NCBI RefSeq assembly: GCF_900290235.1
Contig: NZ_OLMK01000125.1
Location: 1-64,000, forward strand
DNA: 64,000 nucleotides
Direction of reading: 5' to 3'
DNA from: Streptomyces sp. MA5143a
GTDB taxonomy: Bacteria > Actinomycetota > Actinomycetes > Streptomycetales > Streptomycetaceae
Below are positions 26,116 through 35,226 of the stretch, one piece after another; position 1 is the first letter of the stretch, and every line of letters starts with the position of its first letter. The notes under the pieces are model-generated. The model ran no database searches. It was given only the letters and a program-made list of their open reading frames with translations, and was not told the DNA's origin. A program made the position numbers and the translations under genes.

Positions 26116-27234
26116 TCAATCCTCCACTCGCACCCCTCCGGTCACGGTTTGGATTCCTCGGGCCACGGCCAGCCGACTGGCCCCCACGACCGTGCCACTT
26201 TCGCCCAGCGCGCTGCTCACCACCTCGGTGGGCCAGCTCAGCCGGGCCAGCTCGGCCCGCACACCGGGCAGGAGCTGCGGGTTCGACCCGACGGCGCCGC
26301 CCAGGACGATCAGGCCGGGGTCGAGCACGGCCGTGGCCGCGGCGGCGAGCCGGCCCACGTCCGCGGCGTGCCGGCCCACCACCTCGCACGCCCTGGGGTG
26401 ACCCTCGTCGGCCAGGGCGAACAGCCGCTCGGCGGTGCTCGGACAGGGCCCGTCGGCGTCCTGCCAGGCGCCCGCCGCCCGCCGGAGCAGGGAACCCGCC
26501 CCGAGGTGCGCCTCCAGACCCTCGTGGCGCGGTTCCCGGTCCGCGTCCCACGGGTAGGGCAGCCGGGCCACCTCACCGGCGGCGTGGTTCGCCCCGCGCA
26601 GCACCTGGCCGCCGATGACCACACCGAGGCCGATGCCCACGCCGATCCGCAGGTAGCCGAAGGTGTCCCGGCCGCGGGCGGCGCCCTCGTGGAGCTCGGC
26701 GAGCGCGGCACAGTTCACGTTGTTCTCGAGGTGGACCGGGACGCCGGGCGGCAGGGCGACGGACATGGCGTCGAAGACGGGGCCCGCCTTGGCGGTCGCC
26801 GGGCGCTCCCCGCCGCCCTCCCTCCGGGTGGTCACGTCGCCGACCGCCACGACGACGGCCCGCAGCGGGGCGTCCGGCGGCAGCTCGGCCAGGGCCCCGC
26901 TCACCACCGCCGCGGCGTCGGGCCGGGAGCCGGCGCCCTCGGCGAGCAGGGTGCCGTCGAGGGCGCAGCCGCGTACCCGGGTGCGGCTCGGGCCGAGGTC
27001 GACGGCGAGCACGGCGCCGGCGGCGGGCCCGAGGGCGTAGACGGCGGCGGAGCGGCCGGTGCCACCGGAGGCGGTGCCCGAGCAGGCGGCGAGGCCGGCC
27101 GCCTCCAGCTCGGCCACGGCGGACGAGACGGTCGGCTTGGACAGGCCCGCCCCGGCGGCCAGTTGGGGGCGGGTGGCGGTGCACGTGGCCGCCAGCACGG
27201 CGAACACGGTGCGGGCGCTCTCGCTCAGGTACAT
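26116..27234 (-). CDS. ROK-family transcriptional regulator
   Basis: The 372-residue product has an N-terminal winged helix (about residues 10-60, TATRPQLAAGAGLSKPTVSSAVAELE). A ROK sugar-kinase-like domain follows (AVLAVDLGPSRTRVRG, then GYLRIGVGIGLGVVIGGQVLRGANHAAGEV). The canonical CxCGxxGC zinc motif of NagC/Mlc proteins is missing. It probably represses the adjacent sugar operon and the divergent kinase until a sugar binds. The inverted repeat at 27310-27333, 76 bp upstream of its ATG, is the likely operator and would give autoregulation. The ATG at 27234 is preceded by GGGGAGA. Confidence 0.88.
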   Translation of the reverse strand: MYLSESARTVFAVLAATCTATRPQLAAGAGLSKPTVSSAVAELEAAGLAACSGTASGGTGRSAAVYALGPAAGAVLAVDLGPSRTRVRGCALDGTLLAEGAGSRPDAAAVVSGALAELPPDAPLRAVVVAVGDVTTRREGGGERPATAKAGPVFDAMSVALPPGVPVHLENNVNCAALAELHEGAARGRDTFGYLRIGVGIGLGVVIGGQVLRGANHAAGEVARLPYPWDADREPRHEGLEAHLGAGSLLRRAAGAWQDADGPCPSTAERLFALADEGHPRACEVVGRHAADVGRLAAAATAVLDPGLIVLGGAVGSNPQLLPGVRAELARLSWPTEVVSSALGESGTVVGASRLAVARGIQTVTGGVRVED

Positions 27235-27309
27235 GGTCTCCCCAGTCGTGCCGCGGCAGTCCGCACGGGTCGTGCGGCATCCGGGGCCGAACCTCTTGAC
27301 GCTCCCTAA

Positions 27310-27333
27310 TTCGTTAGTTAATTTCCTAACGAA
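27310..27333. promoter_or_regulatory. ROK operator candidate TTCGTTAG-N8-CTAACGAA
   Basis: A perfect 8-bp inverted repeat with an 8-bp AT-rich spacer sits in the intergenic region between the ROK gene and the divergent kinase gene. The GTTAG/CTAAC half-sites resemble ROK-type operators. It is well placed to control both promoters. Confidence 0.65.
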
Positions 27334-27473
27334 GTCAAGCGGTACTCGCCTGCCGCACCAGCAGAGGCCCGTCCCGGGGCTTCCCGAGCACCCCCCACAG
27401 ACTTTTCTGTGTCCAGGCACGGTTCGCCCGCCGTCGCAGCGCCATCGCAACGCAACGACGAGAGAGGCCTGCC

Positions 27474-28385
27474 GTGCAGGAGTTCAGACCCGCGGTCGGT
27501 ATCGACGTGGGCGGCACCAAGACCCATCTGCGCGCTGTCACGGCGACGGAGACCGTCGCCGACCACGTCCGAACGAGCCGCGGCTGGCGACCGCACGACC
27601 CGGCGGCGGCCACCGAGTGGCTCGCCGCGCTGGTCGAGGAGGTGCTGCCCGCGCGGGTCGCGCCGGCCGCCGTGGCGGTCGGCGCGCACGCCTGCGAGAC
27701 CCCCCGGCAGTGCGAGGACGTCCGCCGCGCGCTGGAGGCTCGGCTTCAGGTGCCGTGCCTGGTCGTGGGCGACGCCGAACTGCTCGTGCCGGCCGCCGGT
27801 CTCGACAAGGGCGCCGCGCTGGTCGCCGGCACCGGTTCGGTGGCGGTCGGGCGCCGTGCCGACGGCACGCCGGTGCAGGTCGGCGGCTGGGGTGCGGCCC
27901 TCGGGGACGAGGGCGGCGCGGCCGGCCTGGTCCGTGAGGCGGCCCGTGCCGTCTGGGCCGCGCACGATCGCGGCGAGGACCCCGACCCGCTGGCCCGGCT
28001 GCTGATCGCCTCGTTCGACGTGCCCGAGGTCCCGGCGCTCGGCGCGGCCCTGGAGAACGCCACGGACATGTCCGCCGAGTGGGGCCGGCACGCTCCCGTG
28101 GTGTTCGAGGCCGCCGAGCAGGGGTCCGTCCTCGCGCACCGGGTGATCGACGACGGGGGCCGCGCCCTCGCCTCGCTCGTCGAGCGGCTCGCCGCGCGCG
28201 GTGTCGCCGTCGACGACGTGGTGGTCGCGGGCGGCACGATCCTCTCGCGGCCCGTCCTGTACTCGGCGTTCGCCGTCGCCCTCACCCACACACTCCCCCT
28301 CGTCCGGCCGCAGCCCCTCCAGGTGCCGCCGGTCGAGGGGGCGGTCGCGTTCGCGCGATCCCTCCTTCGGCCGGCCGGTTCCTGA
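27474..28385 (+). CDS. BadF/BadG/NagK-type sugar kinase
   Basis: The 303-residue ASKHA-fold kinase has the phosphate-1 loop VGIDVGGTKTH (residues 8-18). The phosphate-2 region VAGTGSVAVGRR and GGWGAALGDEGGAAGLVREA (near 145) are characteristic of N-acetylglucosamine kinase/BadF ATPase-family members, and an adenosine motif VVVAGGTILSRP follows. It most likely phosphorylates an amino sugar or other monosaccharide released from what the neighbouring operon imports. GTG 27474 follows GAGAGAGG. It is divergent from the ROK gene across an operator-like repeat. Confidence 0.87.
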   Translation: MQEFRPAVGIDVGGTKTHLRAVTATETVADHVRTSRGWRPHDPAAATEWLAALVEEVLPARVAPAAVAVGAHACETPRQCEDVRRALEARLQVPCLVVGDAELLVPAAGLDKGAALVAGTGSVAVGRRADGTPVQVGGWGAALGDEGGAAGLVREAARAVWAAHDRGEDPDPLARLLIASFDVPEVPALGAALENATDMSAEWGRHAPVVFEAAEQGSVLAHRVIDDGGRALASLVERLAARGVAVDDVVVAGGTILSRPVLYSAFAVALTHTLPLVRPQPLQVPPVEGAVAFARSLLRPAGS

Positions 28386-28480
28386 TCACCGGCCCGTCGC
28401 CGACCGGACACGCGCCGGTCATACCTCAGCTCCACGCTCAGCCCGCACGATCACCCCATCGCGAAAGGAGCGGCACCTCC

Positions 28481-30385
28481 ATGCCGTCATCTGCCGGGCA
28501 CCACACGTTCAACCGGCGTCACTTCCTCAGGAACTCCCTCGGCGTCTCGGCCGGCGTCCTCGCCGCTCCGACCCTCGTGAACCTGTGGCAGGCTCCCGAG
28601 GCCAAGGCCGCCACCGCGTTCGCCGCGTTCGTCGACGACTACAGCACCAACATCACGTCGAACCGGACCCCCGAGACCAACGCCGTGGTCCGGGCGCTCG
28701 GCGGTTTCGCCGAGATCTGGAAGACCGGCGACGCCTGGAACACCGGCACCCCGCTGCTGCCGGAGATCCTGCGCGCCAACATGCGCTACTGCGCGCGGCT
28801 GACCCACCGCCGCACCGAGGCCCAGGCCCGCGAGGCCTTCGTCTACGACCGGCAGCACCAGAGCTACGCGATGATCGGCGCGCTCGGCCCGCTGGCGGAC
28901 CTGTACCGCACGGGCGCCAAGGCGGTCACCTCGATCACCGCCGCCCCGGACGGCATTCCGGCGACGAAGATCAACGACGCCGTGCCCGCCGACGCGCCCG
29001 CCGGCTCCGCGCTGGGTGCCGGTTCGTACGACTCCGACCTCGGCCTGGTGGCCAAGCTCGTCGACACCGTGCGCGGGGACTTCACCTCCAGCAACCCGGC
29101 CAAGTTCACCTTCCAGTACCCGCGGCCGTGGCGGATGAACGAGGACAGCCAGATCGTCGACACCGGCGAGAAGGACGAGCTCGGGTTCCCGGTCTACGAC
29201 TCCGACGTCGTCGTCGTGAAGCAGCTGCTGCGGCAGCGCAGCGACGTCCCGGCCGAGGACGGCGGTTTCCCCAGCGGCCACACCAATGCCTTCCACCTGG
29301 CGGCCCTGGCCTACGCGTACGCGGTCCCGGAGCGCTTCCAGGAGATCATCACCAGGGCCTTCGAGCTGAGCCACACCCGGATCATGTCCGGCATGCACTC
29401 CACGGTCGACGTCATGGGTGGCCGGATCATGGCCACCGCGCTCGCCGCCGCCGTGCTGTACAAGCCGGAGAACACCGCGCTCAAGGCCGCCGCGCGCAAG
29501 CAGGCGGCCGAGTACTTCCAGGCGAGGACGGGCACGACGGCGGACACGTTGTTCGCCTACGCGCACTCGGACCCCGACGACCGGTACGCCGACCGCGGGG
29601 CCAACGCGCGGCTGGTCGAGCCCAAGCTGACGTACGTGCTGACCCGGCGGGGCCGCTCGCAGGACCTGACCGTGCCCAAGGGCGCCGAGGTCCTGCTGGA
29701 GACGCGGCTGCCGTACCTCGACGCGGCGCAGCGGCGCGAGGTGCTGCGCACCACCGCGCTGCCGTCCGGGTACGTGCTGCTGGACGGCTGGGAGCAGTGG
29801 GGGCGGCTCAACCTGTTCGCGGCGGCGGACGGCTACGGCGCCTTCGACTCGGACGTCACGGTCACGCTGGACGCCGCGCTCGGCGGTTTCCACGGGGCCG
29901 ACACCTGGCGCAACGACATCGCGGGCCCGGGCGGGCTGGTCAAGCGGGGCGGCGGCACGCTCACGCTGACCGGCGCGAACCGGTACACGGGCGGCACCAC
30001 GGTGGAGGCCGGTGTGCTCGCGGCGGGCTCGAAGGGGGCCCTCGGCCGGGGTGACGTGCGGGTGCAGGGCGGCACGCTCGGCACGGGCGACCACACGGTC
30101 CGGGTCCGCGGCGGCTACACGCAGGCCGGGGTCCTCGACGTGACGCTGGACCGGGGCGCCGACCCGGCCCTGGTGGTGGACGGGCGCGCGGTCCTGGAGC
30201 GGGGCAGCAAGCTGGTGGTCCGCTTCGACGCCGGGCAGCCGCCGCGTCCGGGCAGCACGGTGGCGGTGCTCGGGGCGCACTCCCTGCGGGGCCGGTTCTC
30301 CGAGGTGACCGTCGCCGTCGAGGGCTGGACGGCCGAGCAGGTCTGCACCGGCCACGGTGTGGCGGTGCGGCTGCGGAGGAAGTAG
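28481..30385 (+). CDS. Tat-exported class A (PAP2) acid phosphatase with autotransporter-like strand repeat
   Basis: This 634-residue protein has a twin-arginine signal (NRRHFLRNSLG, cleavage near AKA at residue 47). The central domain carries the bacterial class A acid phosphatase signature: K-x6-RP (KFTFQYPRP), PSGH (in GGFPSGHTNAFH) and a T-R-x5-H-x3-D variant of the last motif (HTRIMSGMHSTVD). After about residue 420 comes a beta-rich region with GGLVKRGGGTLTLTGANRY and TGGTTVEAGVL, matching the PATR repeat of autotransporter passengers, which is unexpected in a Gram-positive. It would release phosphate outside the cell. A GAAAGGAG site precedes the ATG by ten bases. Confidence 0.88.
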   Translation: MPSSAGHHTFNRRHFLRNSLGVSAGVLAAPTLVNLWQAPEAKAATAFAAFVDDYSTNITSNRTPETNAVVRALGGFAEIWKTGDAWNTGTPLLPEILRANMRYCARLTHRRTEAQAREAFVYDRQHQSYAMIGALGPLADLYRTGAKAVTSITAAPDGIPATKINDAVPADAPAGSALGAGSYDSDLGLVAKLVDTVRGDFTSSNPAKFTFQYPRPWRMNEDSQIVDTGEKDELGFPVYDSDVVVVKQLLRQRSDVPAEDGGFPSGHTNAFHLAALAYAYAVPERFQEIITRAFELSHTRIMSGMHSTVDVMGGRIMATALAAAVLYKPENTALKAAARKQAAEYFQARTGTTADTLFAYAHSDPDDRYADRGANARLVEPKLTYVLTRRGRSQDLTVPKGAEVLLETRLPYLDAAQRREVLRTTALPSGYVLLDGWEQWGRLNLFAAADGYGAFDSDVTVTLDAALGGFHGADTWRNDIAGPGGLVKRGGGTLTLTGANRYTGGTTVEAGVLAAGSKGALGRGDVRVQGGTLGTGDHTVRVRGGYTQAGVLDVTLDRGADPALVVDGRAVLERGSKLVVRFDAGQPPRPGSTVAVLGAHSLRGRFSEVTVAVEGWTAEQVCTGHGVAVRLRRK

Positions 30386-30420
30386 CACCGCGCGTGGGGG
30401 GGCACCGCACGGCGGTGAGG

Positions 30421-30454
30421 CGGTCGGGGGCGGCGCGATGCCGTCCCCCGACCG
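30421..30454. terminator. terminator hairpin between convergent genes
   Basis: CGGTCGGGGG (30421-30430) pairs perfectly with CCCCCGACCG (30445-30454), and the stem extends inward with one bulge. It separates the phosphatase stop at 30385 from the convergent SpoIIE-type gene ending at 30460. Confidence 0.7.
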
Positions 30455-30459
30455 TCGTC

Positions 30460-32850
30460 TCAGGGGGCCGGCGGCAGCGCCTGTTCGGCCCAGATGGTCT
30501 TGCCCGCGCCGCTCGGGCGGCTGCCCCAGCGGTCGGTGAGCTGGGCGACGAGGAGCAGGCCGCGGCCGCCCTCGTCGAAGGTGCGGGCCCGGCGCAAATG
30601 GGGTGAGGTGCTGCTGGCGTCGGACACCTCGCAGATGAGGGTGCGGTCGCGGATGAGCCGCAGCTCGATGGGGGCGCCGCCGTAGCGCATGGCGTTGGTG
30701 ACGAGTTCGCTGACGACGAGTTCGGTGACGAACACGGCGTCCTCCAGGCCCCAGCGCACCAGCTGGTCGGTGGCGAGCTTGCGCGCGTCGGCGACCAGCG
30801 AGGGGTCGTCGGCGAAGCTCCAGACGGCCACCTGTTCGGCGTCCAGGGCACGGGTGCGGGCGAGCAGCAGGGCCACGTCGTCGGCGGGGGTGTCCGGCAG
30901 GAGGTCCCTGAGCACGGTGTCGCAGGCGCGCTCCAGGCTGCCGAGGGGCCCGCTCAGGGAGGCACGGAGTGCGGCGGTGCCGGTGTCGACGTCCCGGTCC
31001 CGTGCCTCCACCAGGCCGTCGGTGTAGAGGGCGAGGACCGAGCCCTCGGGCAGGTCCAGCTCCGTCGACTCGAAGGGCAGACCGCCGACGCCCAGCATCG
31101 GTCCGGCCACCACGTCGATGACGTCCACCTGGCCGTCGGGCCGTACGACCACGGGCGGTACGTGGCCCGCCGAGGCGATCGAGCAGGTGCGGGCCACCGG
31201 GTCGTACACCGCGTACAGGCAGGTGGCGCCGATCTCCCCGCCGCCGCTGTCGTCGCCCGCCGCGAGGTGTTCGACGAGGTCGTCGAGGTGGGTGAGGAGT
31301 TCGTCGGGCGGCAGGTCGACGTCGGCGAGCGCCCACACCGCCGTGCGCAGCCGCCCCATGGTGACCGAGGCGTGGATGCCGTGTCCGACGACGTCCCCGA
31401 CGACCAGGGCCACCCGGGTCCCGGACAGCGGGATCACGTCGAACCAGTCGCCGCCCACTCCGGCCTGCGACAGCGCGGGCAGATAGCGGGAGGCGAAGTG
31501 GACGGCCGCCTGGCCCGCCACCGCCCTCGGCAGCAGGCTGCGCTGGAGGGCGAGCGCGGTGGAGCGTTCCCGGGTGTACCGGCGGGCGTTGTCCACGCAG
31601 ACGGCGGCCCGGCTGCACAGCTCCTCGGCGAGGATCATGTCGTCCTGGTCGAAGGCGTCGGGATGCTCGGGGGTGAGGCTGCGGACGAACACGGCGACGC
31701 CGAGGGTCGTGCCGCGCGCCACGAGCGGTACGGCCATGAGGGACAGTTCGTGCTCCGTGGTCTCCCGGAGCTTGGCCGAGCGGGCGTCGTGCCGGGCGAA
31801 CCAGGTGTCGAGGTCGTGGTCGCCGGTCCTCGCGAGGACGGGCTCGCCGCTGAGGAGGGCGCGGGCGGGCGGCGAGGAGGGCGGATAGAGGTCGGCGGAG
31901 CCCAGGCCGATCGCCGCCTCGGGGACGCCGGGCGTGGCGGAGTGGTGGGCGGCCCTGCGCAGTTCGACGCCGCCGTCGACCGGGCCCATCTCGGGTTCCT
32001 CGCCCTGGAGCACGGACTCCAGGAGGTCGACGCTGGCGAAGTCGGCGAGCCGGGGCACGACCAGTTCGGCGAGCTCGCGGGCCGTCCGGACCACGTCGAG
32101 CTTGGTGCCGATGGATCCGGAGGCCTCGTTCAGCAGCGCCAGGCGCTGGCGGGCCCGATGCTGCTCACTGCTGTCGAACGCGGCGAGAGCGGTGCCGATC
32201 AGGGCTCCGGTGCGGTCCCGCACCGGCCACATCTCGAGGTTCCAGGCGTGCATACGGCGGCCGGACGGTGAACGGGTCCAGCTCTCGTAGTGGACCGGCC
32301 GGCCGGTCTCCACGACCATCTCCAGGTGCCGCAGGAAGCCGCGGCTGTGGTCGGCGTCGTCCACGGTCGTCGCGTAGTGCCGGTGCCGGAACTCGGACTC
32401 CGACCGGCCCATGACCCGGCACGCCGCGTCGTTCATCCGCAGATAGCGCTGCTCCGTGTCGAAGACCGACATGGACATGGACGCCTGCTGGAAGGCCAGC
32501 TCACCGAGGTCGCTGTCGGGCGGGTTGGGACCCGCGACCACGACGAACCCCCGCCGGCCGTCGGTCCCGCCCAGCAGGGGCACCATCCGCACGGCCGTCC
32601 GCTGCGGCCGGCCGTCCCGGTACCGCAGGGTCAGCAGCGTCTCGCCGCGCGTGAGCAGCGCCCGCCGGGCCGTCGTCGCGTCCTCTTCGACCAGGTCGGC
32701 CGCCGGCTGTCCGACGACGTCGGCGGCGGTGTACCCGGTGAGCCGGCGCGCGCCCTCGCTCCAGTCCGAGACGAGGCCGTCGGCGTCGACCACCGCCATC
32801 GCCTCGCCGGCCGCGGCCGCCCGACGCGCACCGGACGCCTTCGTCACCAT
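30460..32850 (-). CDS. PAS-PAS-GAF-SpoIIE-HATPase regulatory phosphatase
   Basis: The 796-residue cytoplasmic regulator is laid out as follows. A PAS domain at about 15-105 (AVVDADGLVSDWSEGARRL) is followed by a second PAS at about 115-235 (SMSVFDTEQRYLRMNDAACRV). A GAF domain lies at about 250-425, and a PP2C/SpoIIE phosphatase domain at about 440-655 (GGDWFDVIPL, VVGDVVGHG, LALYTDGLVEARD). A C-terminal histidine-kinase-like ATPase of the anti-sigma-factor kind covers about 665-795 (VSELVTNAMRYGGAP, DEGGRGLLLVAQL). In Streptomyces such proteins dephosphorylate anti-anti-sigma factors and control sigma-factor partner switching. It is a single gene. Confidence 0.92.
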   Translation of the reverse strand: MVTKASGARRAAAAGEAMAVVDADGLVSDWSEGARRLTGYTAADVVGQPAADLVEEDATTARRALLTRGETLLTLRYRDGRPQRTAVRMVPLLGGTDGRRGFVVVAGPNPPDSDLGELAFQQASMSMSVFDTEQRYLRMNDAACRVMGRSESEFRHRHYATTVDDADHSRGFLRHLEMVVETGRPVHYESWTRSPSGRRMHAWNLEMWPVRDRTGALIGTALAAFDSSEQHRARQRLALLNEASGSIGTKLDVVRTARELAELVVPRLADFASVDLLESVLQGEEPEMGPVDGGVELRRAAHHSATPGVPEAAIGLGSADLYPPSSPPARALLSGEPVLARTGDHDLDTWFARHDARSAKLRETTEHELSLMAVPLVARGTTLGVAVFVRSLTPEHPDAFDQDDMILAEELCSRAAVCVDNARRYTRERSTALALQRSLLPRAVAGQAAVHFASRYLPALSQAGVGGDWFDVIPLSGTRVALVVGDVVGHGIHASVTMGRLRTAVWALADVDLPPDELLTHLDDLVEHLAAGDDSGGGEIGATCLYAVYDPVARTCSIASAGHVPPVVVRPDGQVDVIDVVAGPMLGVGGLPFESTELDLPEGSVLALYTDGLVEARDRDVDTGTAALRASLSGPLGSLERACDTVLRDLLPDTPADDVALLLARTRALDAEQVAVWSFADDPSLVADARKLATDQLVRWGLEDAVFVTELVVSELVTNAMRYGGAPIELRLIRDRTLICEVSDASSTSPHLRRARTFDEGGRGLLLVAQLTDRWGSRPSGAGKTIWAEQALPPAP

Positions 32851-32955
32851 ATGGCCAGGATGGTCCGATCGTGGCGGGGCAACAACCCGGATGGGCCGGG
32901 GCCACAGGGCCCGGAACCGCCGTGCGGCGGGCGGTTCCGGTCCCGGCGGGTGTTC

Positions 32956-33732
32956 CTAGGCCGTGGTGCGGGATTCGAGGTCCTTGCGGGTGTCGTCGCC
33001 GTACACGCCGGTCTCGTCCCCGCGGATGCCGTACCAGAGCTGGAACCGGGCGACGGCCTCCCTGAGGACGACGTCGTACTCACCCGAGGTGGGGCCGTTG
33101 TCGTACACGTTGGGGATGCGCCGCAGGCGCTGCTGGAGTTCGGAGACCTCGGGGCCGCTGTCGCCCTCGCGGAGGGTGCCGGGCCCGTCGGGGTCGGCGG
33201 CGGCGTCACGGGCCGGGGCGGAGGGGGCGGGGGCGTCGGCGGCCGGTGCCGACGGGGCCGGGGTGGTGGGGCGGGCCTCGGGCCGGGCCTCACCGCCGGG
33301 GAGGAGCAACGCGGCGCCGAAGCCCAGGAGGGCCGCCGCGCCGACGCCGACGACGACCGCCGCGCGTTTGAGGCCCGCTCCCCCGCCGGGTGCCGGGCGT
33401 CTCCTCGGCCGCCGCTCGCGGCGCGGGGCGGCGCCGGTGGCGAAGTCCTCGCCGACCCGCACCGGCGGGAGTTCCTCGGTCTCGTACTCGTCCGTCCGGG
33501 GCAGGAGCCGCCCGGGGGCGGGTTCGGGGTCCGGTGCCGCCGACCGGTCCGGGGCGGGTGCGGGCGGCACGGCGACGGTCTCGTACTCCTCCTTGGGAGC
33601 CGTCGTCCCCTTGTACAGCTCGAACTCACGCAGCAGCTCCGCCAGGGCCTCGGTCCGGCGGCGTCGCATCACGTACGTGGGTTCGATCGTGGGACGCTTC
33701 GTCGTCTGCCCTGGTTCGGGCGGCATCGACAC
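32956..33732 (-). CDS. membrane-anchored peptidoglycan-binding protein
   Basis: A 258-residue single-pass protein. The N-terminal 115 residues are cytoplasmic and rich in charged and proline residues, and include RRRRTEALAELLREFELYKG and an EEYETVAVPP / DEYETEELPP near-repeat. A membrane helix lies near residues 122-145 (AAVVVGVGAAALLGFGAALLL). The rest is extracellular: an Ala/Pro linker and a C-terminal peptidoglycan-binding-type domain (REGDSGPEVSELQQRLRRI ... VYGDDTRKDLES). The intracellular tail may receive a signal while the outer domain touches the wall. GTG 33732 follows AAGGAG by seven bases; ATG 33726 is the alternative. It follows the histidine kinase gene by 79 bp. Confidence 0.8.
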   Translation of the reverse strand: MSMPPEPGQTTKRPTIEPTYVMRRRRTEALAELLREFELYKGTTAPKEEYETVAVPPAPAPDRSAAPDPEPAPGRLLPRTDEYETEELPPVRVGEDFATGAAPRRERRPRRRPAPGGGAGLKRAAVVVGVGAAALLGFGAALLLPGGEARPEARPTTPAPSAPAADAPAPSAPARDAAADPDGPGTLREGDSGPEVSELQQRLRRIPNVYDNGPTSGEYDVVLREAVARFQLWYGIRGDETGVYGDDTRKDLESRTTA

Positions 33733-33811
33733 GCTGTTCTCCTTCCGTGCGAGCGGTCTCCCGCCATCCCCGTGAGGAGATACGGGCGGACCGGGCGGAG
33801 GGTTCAGCTCA

Positions 33812-35074
33812 TCAGCCCCTCGGCGCCGCGGACGGGAGCACGGCGACGACCTCCCAGCCGGGCCCGTCGGCGCGGCCGCGGGCCTGGATCCGGCCGCCGA
33901 GCGCGGTGACGCGTTCGCTGAGCCCGACCAGTCCGAAGCCGCCGCCCCGGGCCGCCTCGGGCAGCACGGCCCCGCCGCGGCCGTCGTCGCGCACCGAGAC
34001 CTCCAGGGCATCGTCGGCCCAGCGGAGGGCGACGGTGACCTCGGTGGCGTCGGCGGCATGGCGGCGGACGTTGGTCAGGGACTCCTGCACCACGCGGAAG
34101 GCGGCGGCCTGCACCTCGTGGGGCAGGTCGTGCGGGACCGAGGGATCGTGGTGGAGCAGGGCCGTGCGGCCGTCGACGCCGCCGACGCCGTCGAACCCGC
34201 GCACCAGGTCGTCGATGCCCGCGAGGTCGCCCACCGGCCGCCGGTCGACGGCCGCGGTCCCGGTCCCAGTCCCGTCGTGTTCCCGCAGGACCCCGACCGT
34301 GCGGCGCATCGACGCGAGCGCCTCGGTCGCGGCCCGTTCGATGTCCGCGAGGACGGGGTCCAGCCGTTCGGGCCGGTCGGTGCCCATCATCCGCGCGACC
34401 TGCGTCTGGACGAGGATGCCGGTGACATGGTGGGCGACGAAGTCGTGCAGGTCGGCGGCCATGGCGAGCCGTTCGGCGCGGCGGGTCTCGGTGACGGCCC
34501 GGGTGCGGCGGTGGTCCAGGGTGCGCAGATAGGCGGCGAGACCGGCCGTGATCCCGGTCAGCAGCAGAAGCAGCGCCAGCACACCCAGGGCGCTGTCCTC
34601 CCAGTGGACGAAGAGGTACGGCAGCGGCAGCGCGAGCAGCACGACGCCGTCGAGCACTCCGCAGGCCAGGGCCCAGCCCGGGGTGCAGGTGCGGACGGCG
34701 ACCATCAGCAGGGACAGCAGGACAGCCGCCTGTCCGGGGCCGAAGCCGCCCTGTCGGCCGGTGGCGATCAGCGTCAGCACGTTGGCGGCGGCGACGAGCG
34801 CCGGGACGCCCGCCCGCAGCTGCGGGGTGAGCCAGTCCGGCCGGTGGCGCACGGGCCACAGCAGCGCGGCGAGGCCCACCAGCAGGGAGAACAGGTGCAG
34901 CCAGAGGAAGCCGGTGTGGTCCTCGCCCCCGAGGACGAGGAAGTCGGTCCCGCAGGCCGGCAGCAGGACGACGATGCCGCCGACGCGGAGGCAGCCCCGC
35001 CGCGCGGCCCGCGGCGGCGAGCCGTCGCCGCCGGCGGATTCCTTGGTGTCGAGCGCGAGGTTCACGCGGATCAC
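33812..35074 (-). CDS. DesK/NarX-type sensor histidine kinase
   Basis: The product of about 420 residues has an N-terminal membrane sensor with six or so helices (residues 25-175). A HisKA_3 dimerisation domain holds the phospho-accepting His in AADLHDFVAHHVTGI. The C-terminal ATPase has VVQESLTNVRRHA (N box), DDGRGG and GGGFGLVGLSERV (G box). It should phosphorylate a NarL-type regulator, most likely the one encoded at 38792, with the ABC genes lying between. GTG 35074 looks leaderless (TACT just upstream); GTG 35065 is possible. It is divergent from the small exported protein gene at 35227. Confidence 0.9.
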   Translation of the reverse strand: MIRVNLALDTKESAGGDGSPPRAARRGCLRVGGIVVLLPACGTDFLVLGGEDHTGFLWLHLFSLLVGLAALLWPVRHRPDWLTPQLRAGVPALVAAANVLTLIATGRQGGFGPGQAAVLLSLLMVAVRTCTPGWALACGVLDGVVLLALPLPYLFVHWEDSALGVLALLLLLTGITAGLAAYLRTLDHRRTRAVTETRRAERLAMAADLHDFVAHHVTGILVQTQVARMMGTDRPERLDPVLADIERAATEALASMRRTVGVLREHDGTGTGTAAVDRRPVGDLAGIDDLVRGFDGVGGVDGRTALLHHDPSVPHDLPHEVQAAAFRVVQESLTNVRRHAADATEVTVALRWADDALEVSVRDDGRGGAVLPEAARGGGFGLVGLSERVTALGGRIQARGRADGPGWEVVAVLPSAAPRG

Positions 35075-35226
35075 AGTAGGCAGCCGGTCCGTGCGCCGTA
35101 TCGGCCGTACGGCCGAGGCAGGGCGCGCGGCGGGTGGGAACCCCGGCCGTTCGGCCGAGGTGGGCGCACGTGTCGCCGGGAGAGGTTGGAGCCACGACAT
35201 CACCCTCCCGGCAAGGAGAGCACCCC

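Noticed and set aside
28481..30385. Vanadium haloperoxidase
   Set aside because: The motifs K-x6-RP, PSGH and TR-x5-H-x3-D match the class A acid phosphatase spacing, and the length before the first motif is short for a haloperoxidase. The superfamily is shared, so this is a matter of degree.
28487..31618. Open frame of 1043 codons on the minus strand
   Set aside because: It lies opposite the acid phosphatase gene and inside the SpoIIE-type gene in another frame, and has no recognisable domain.
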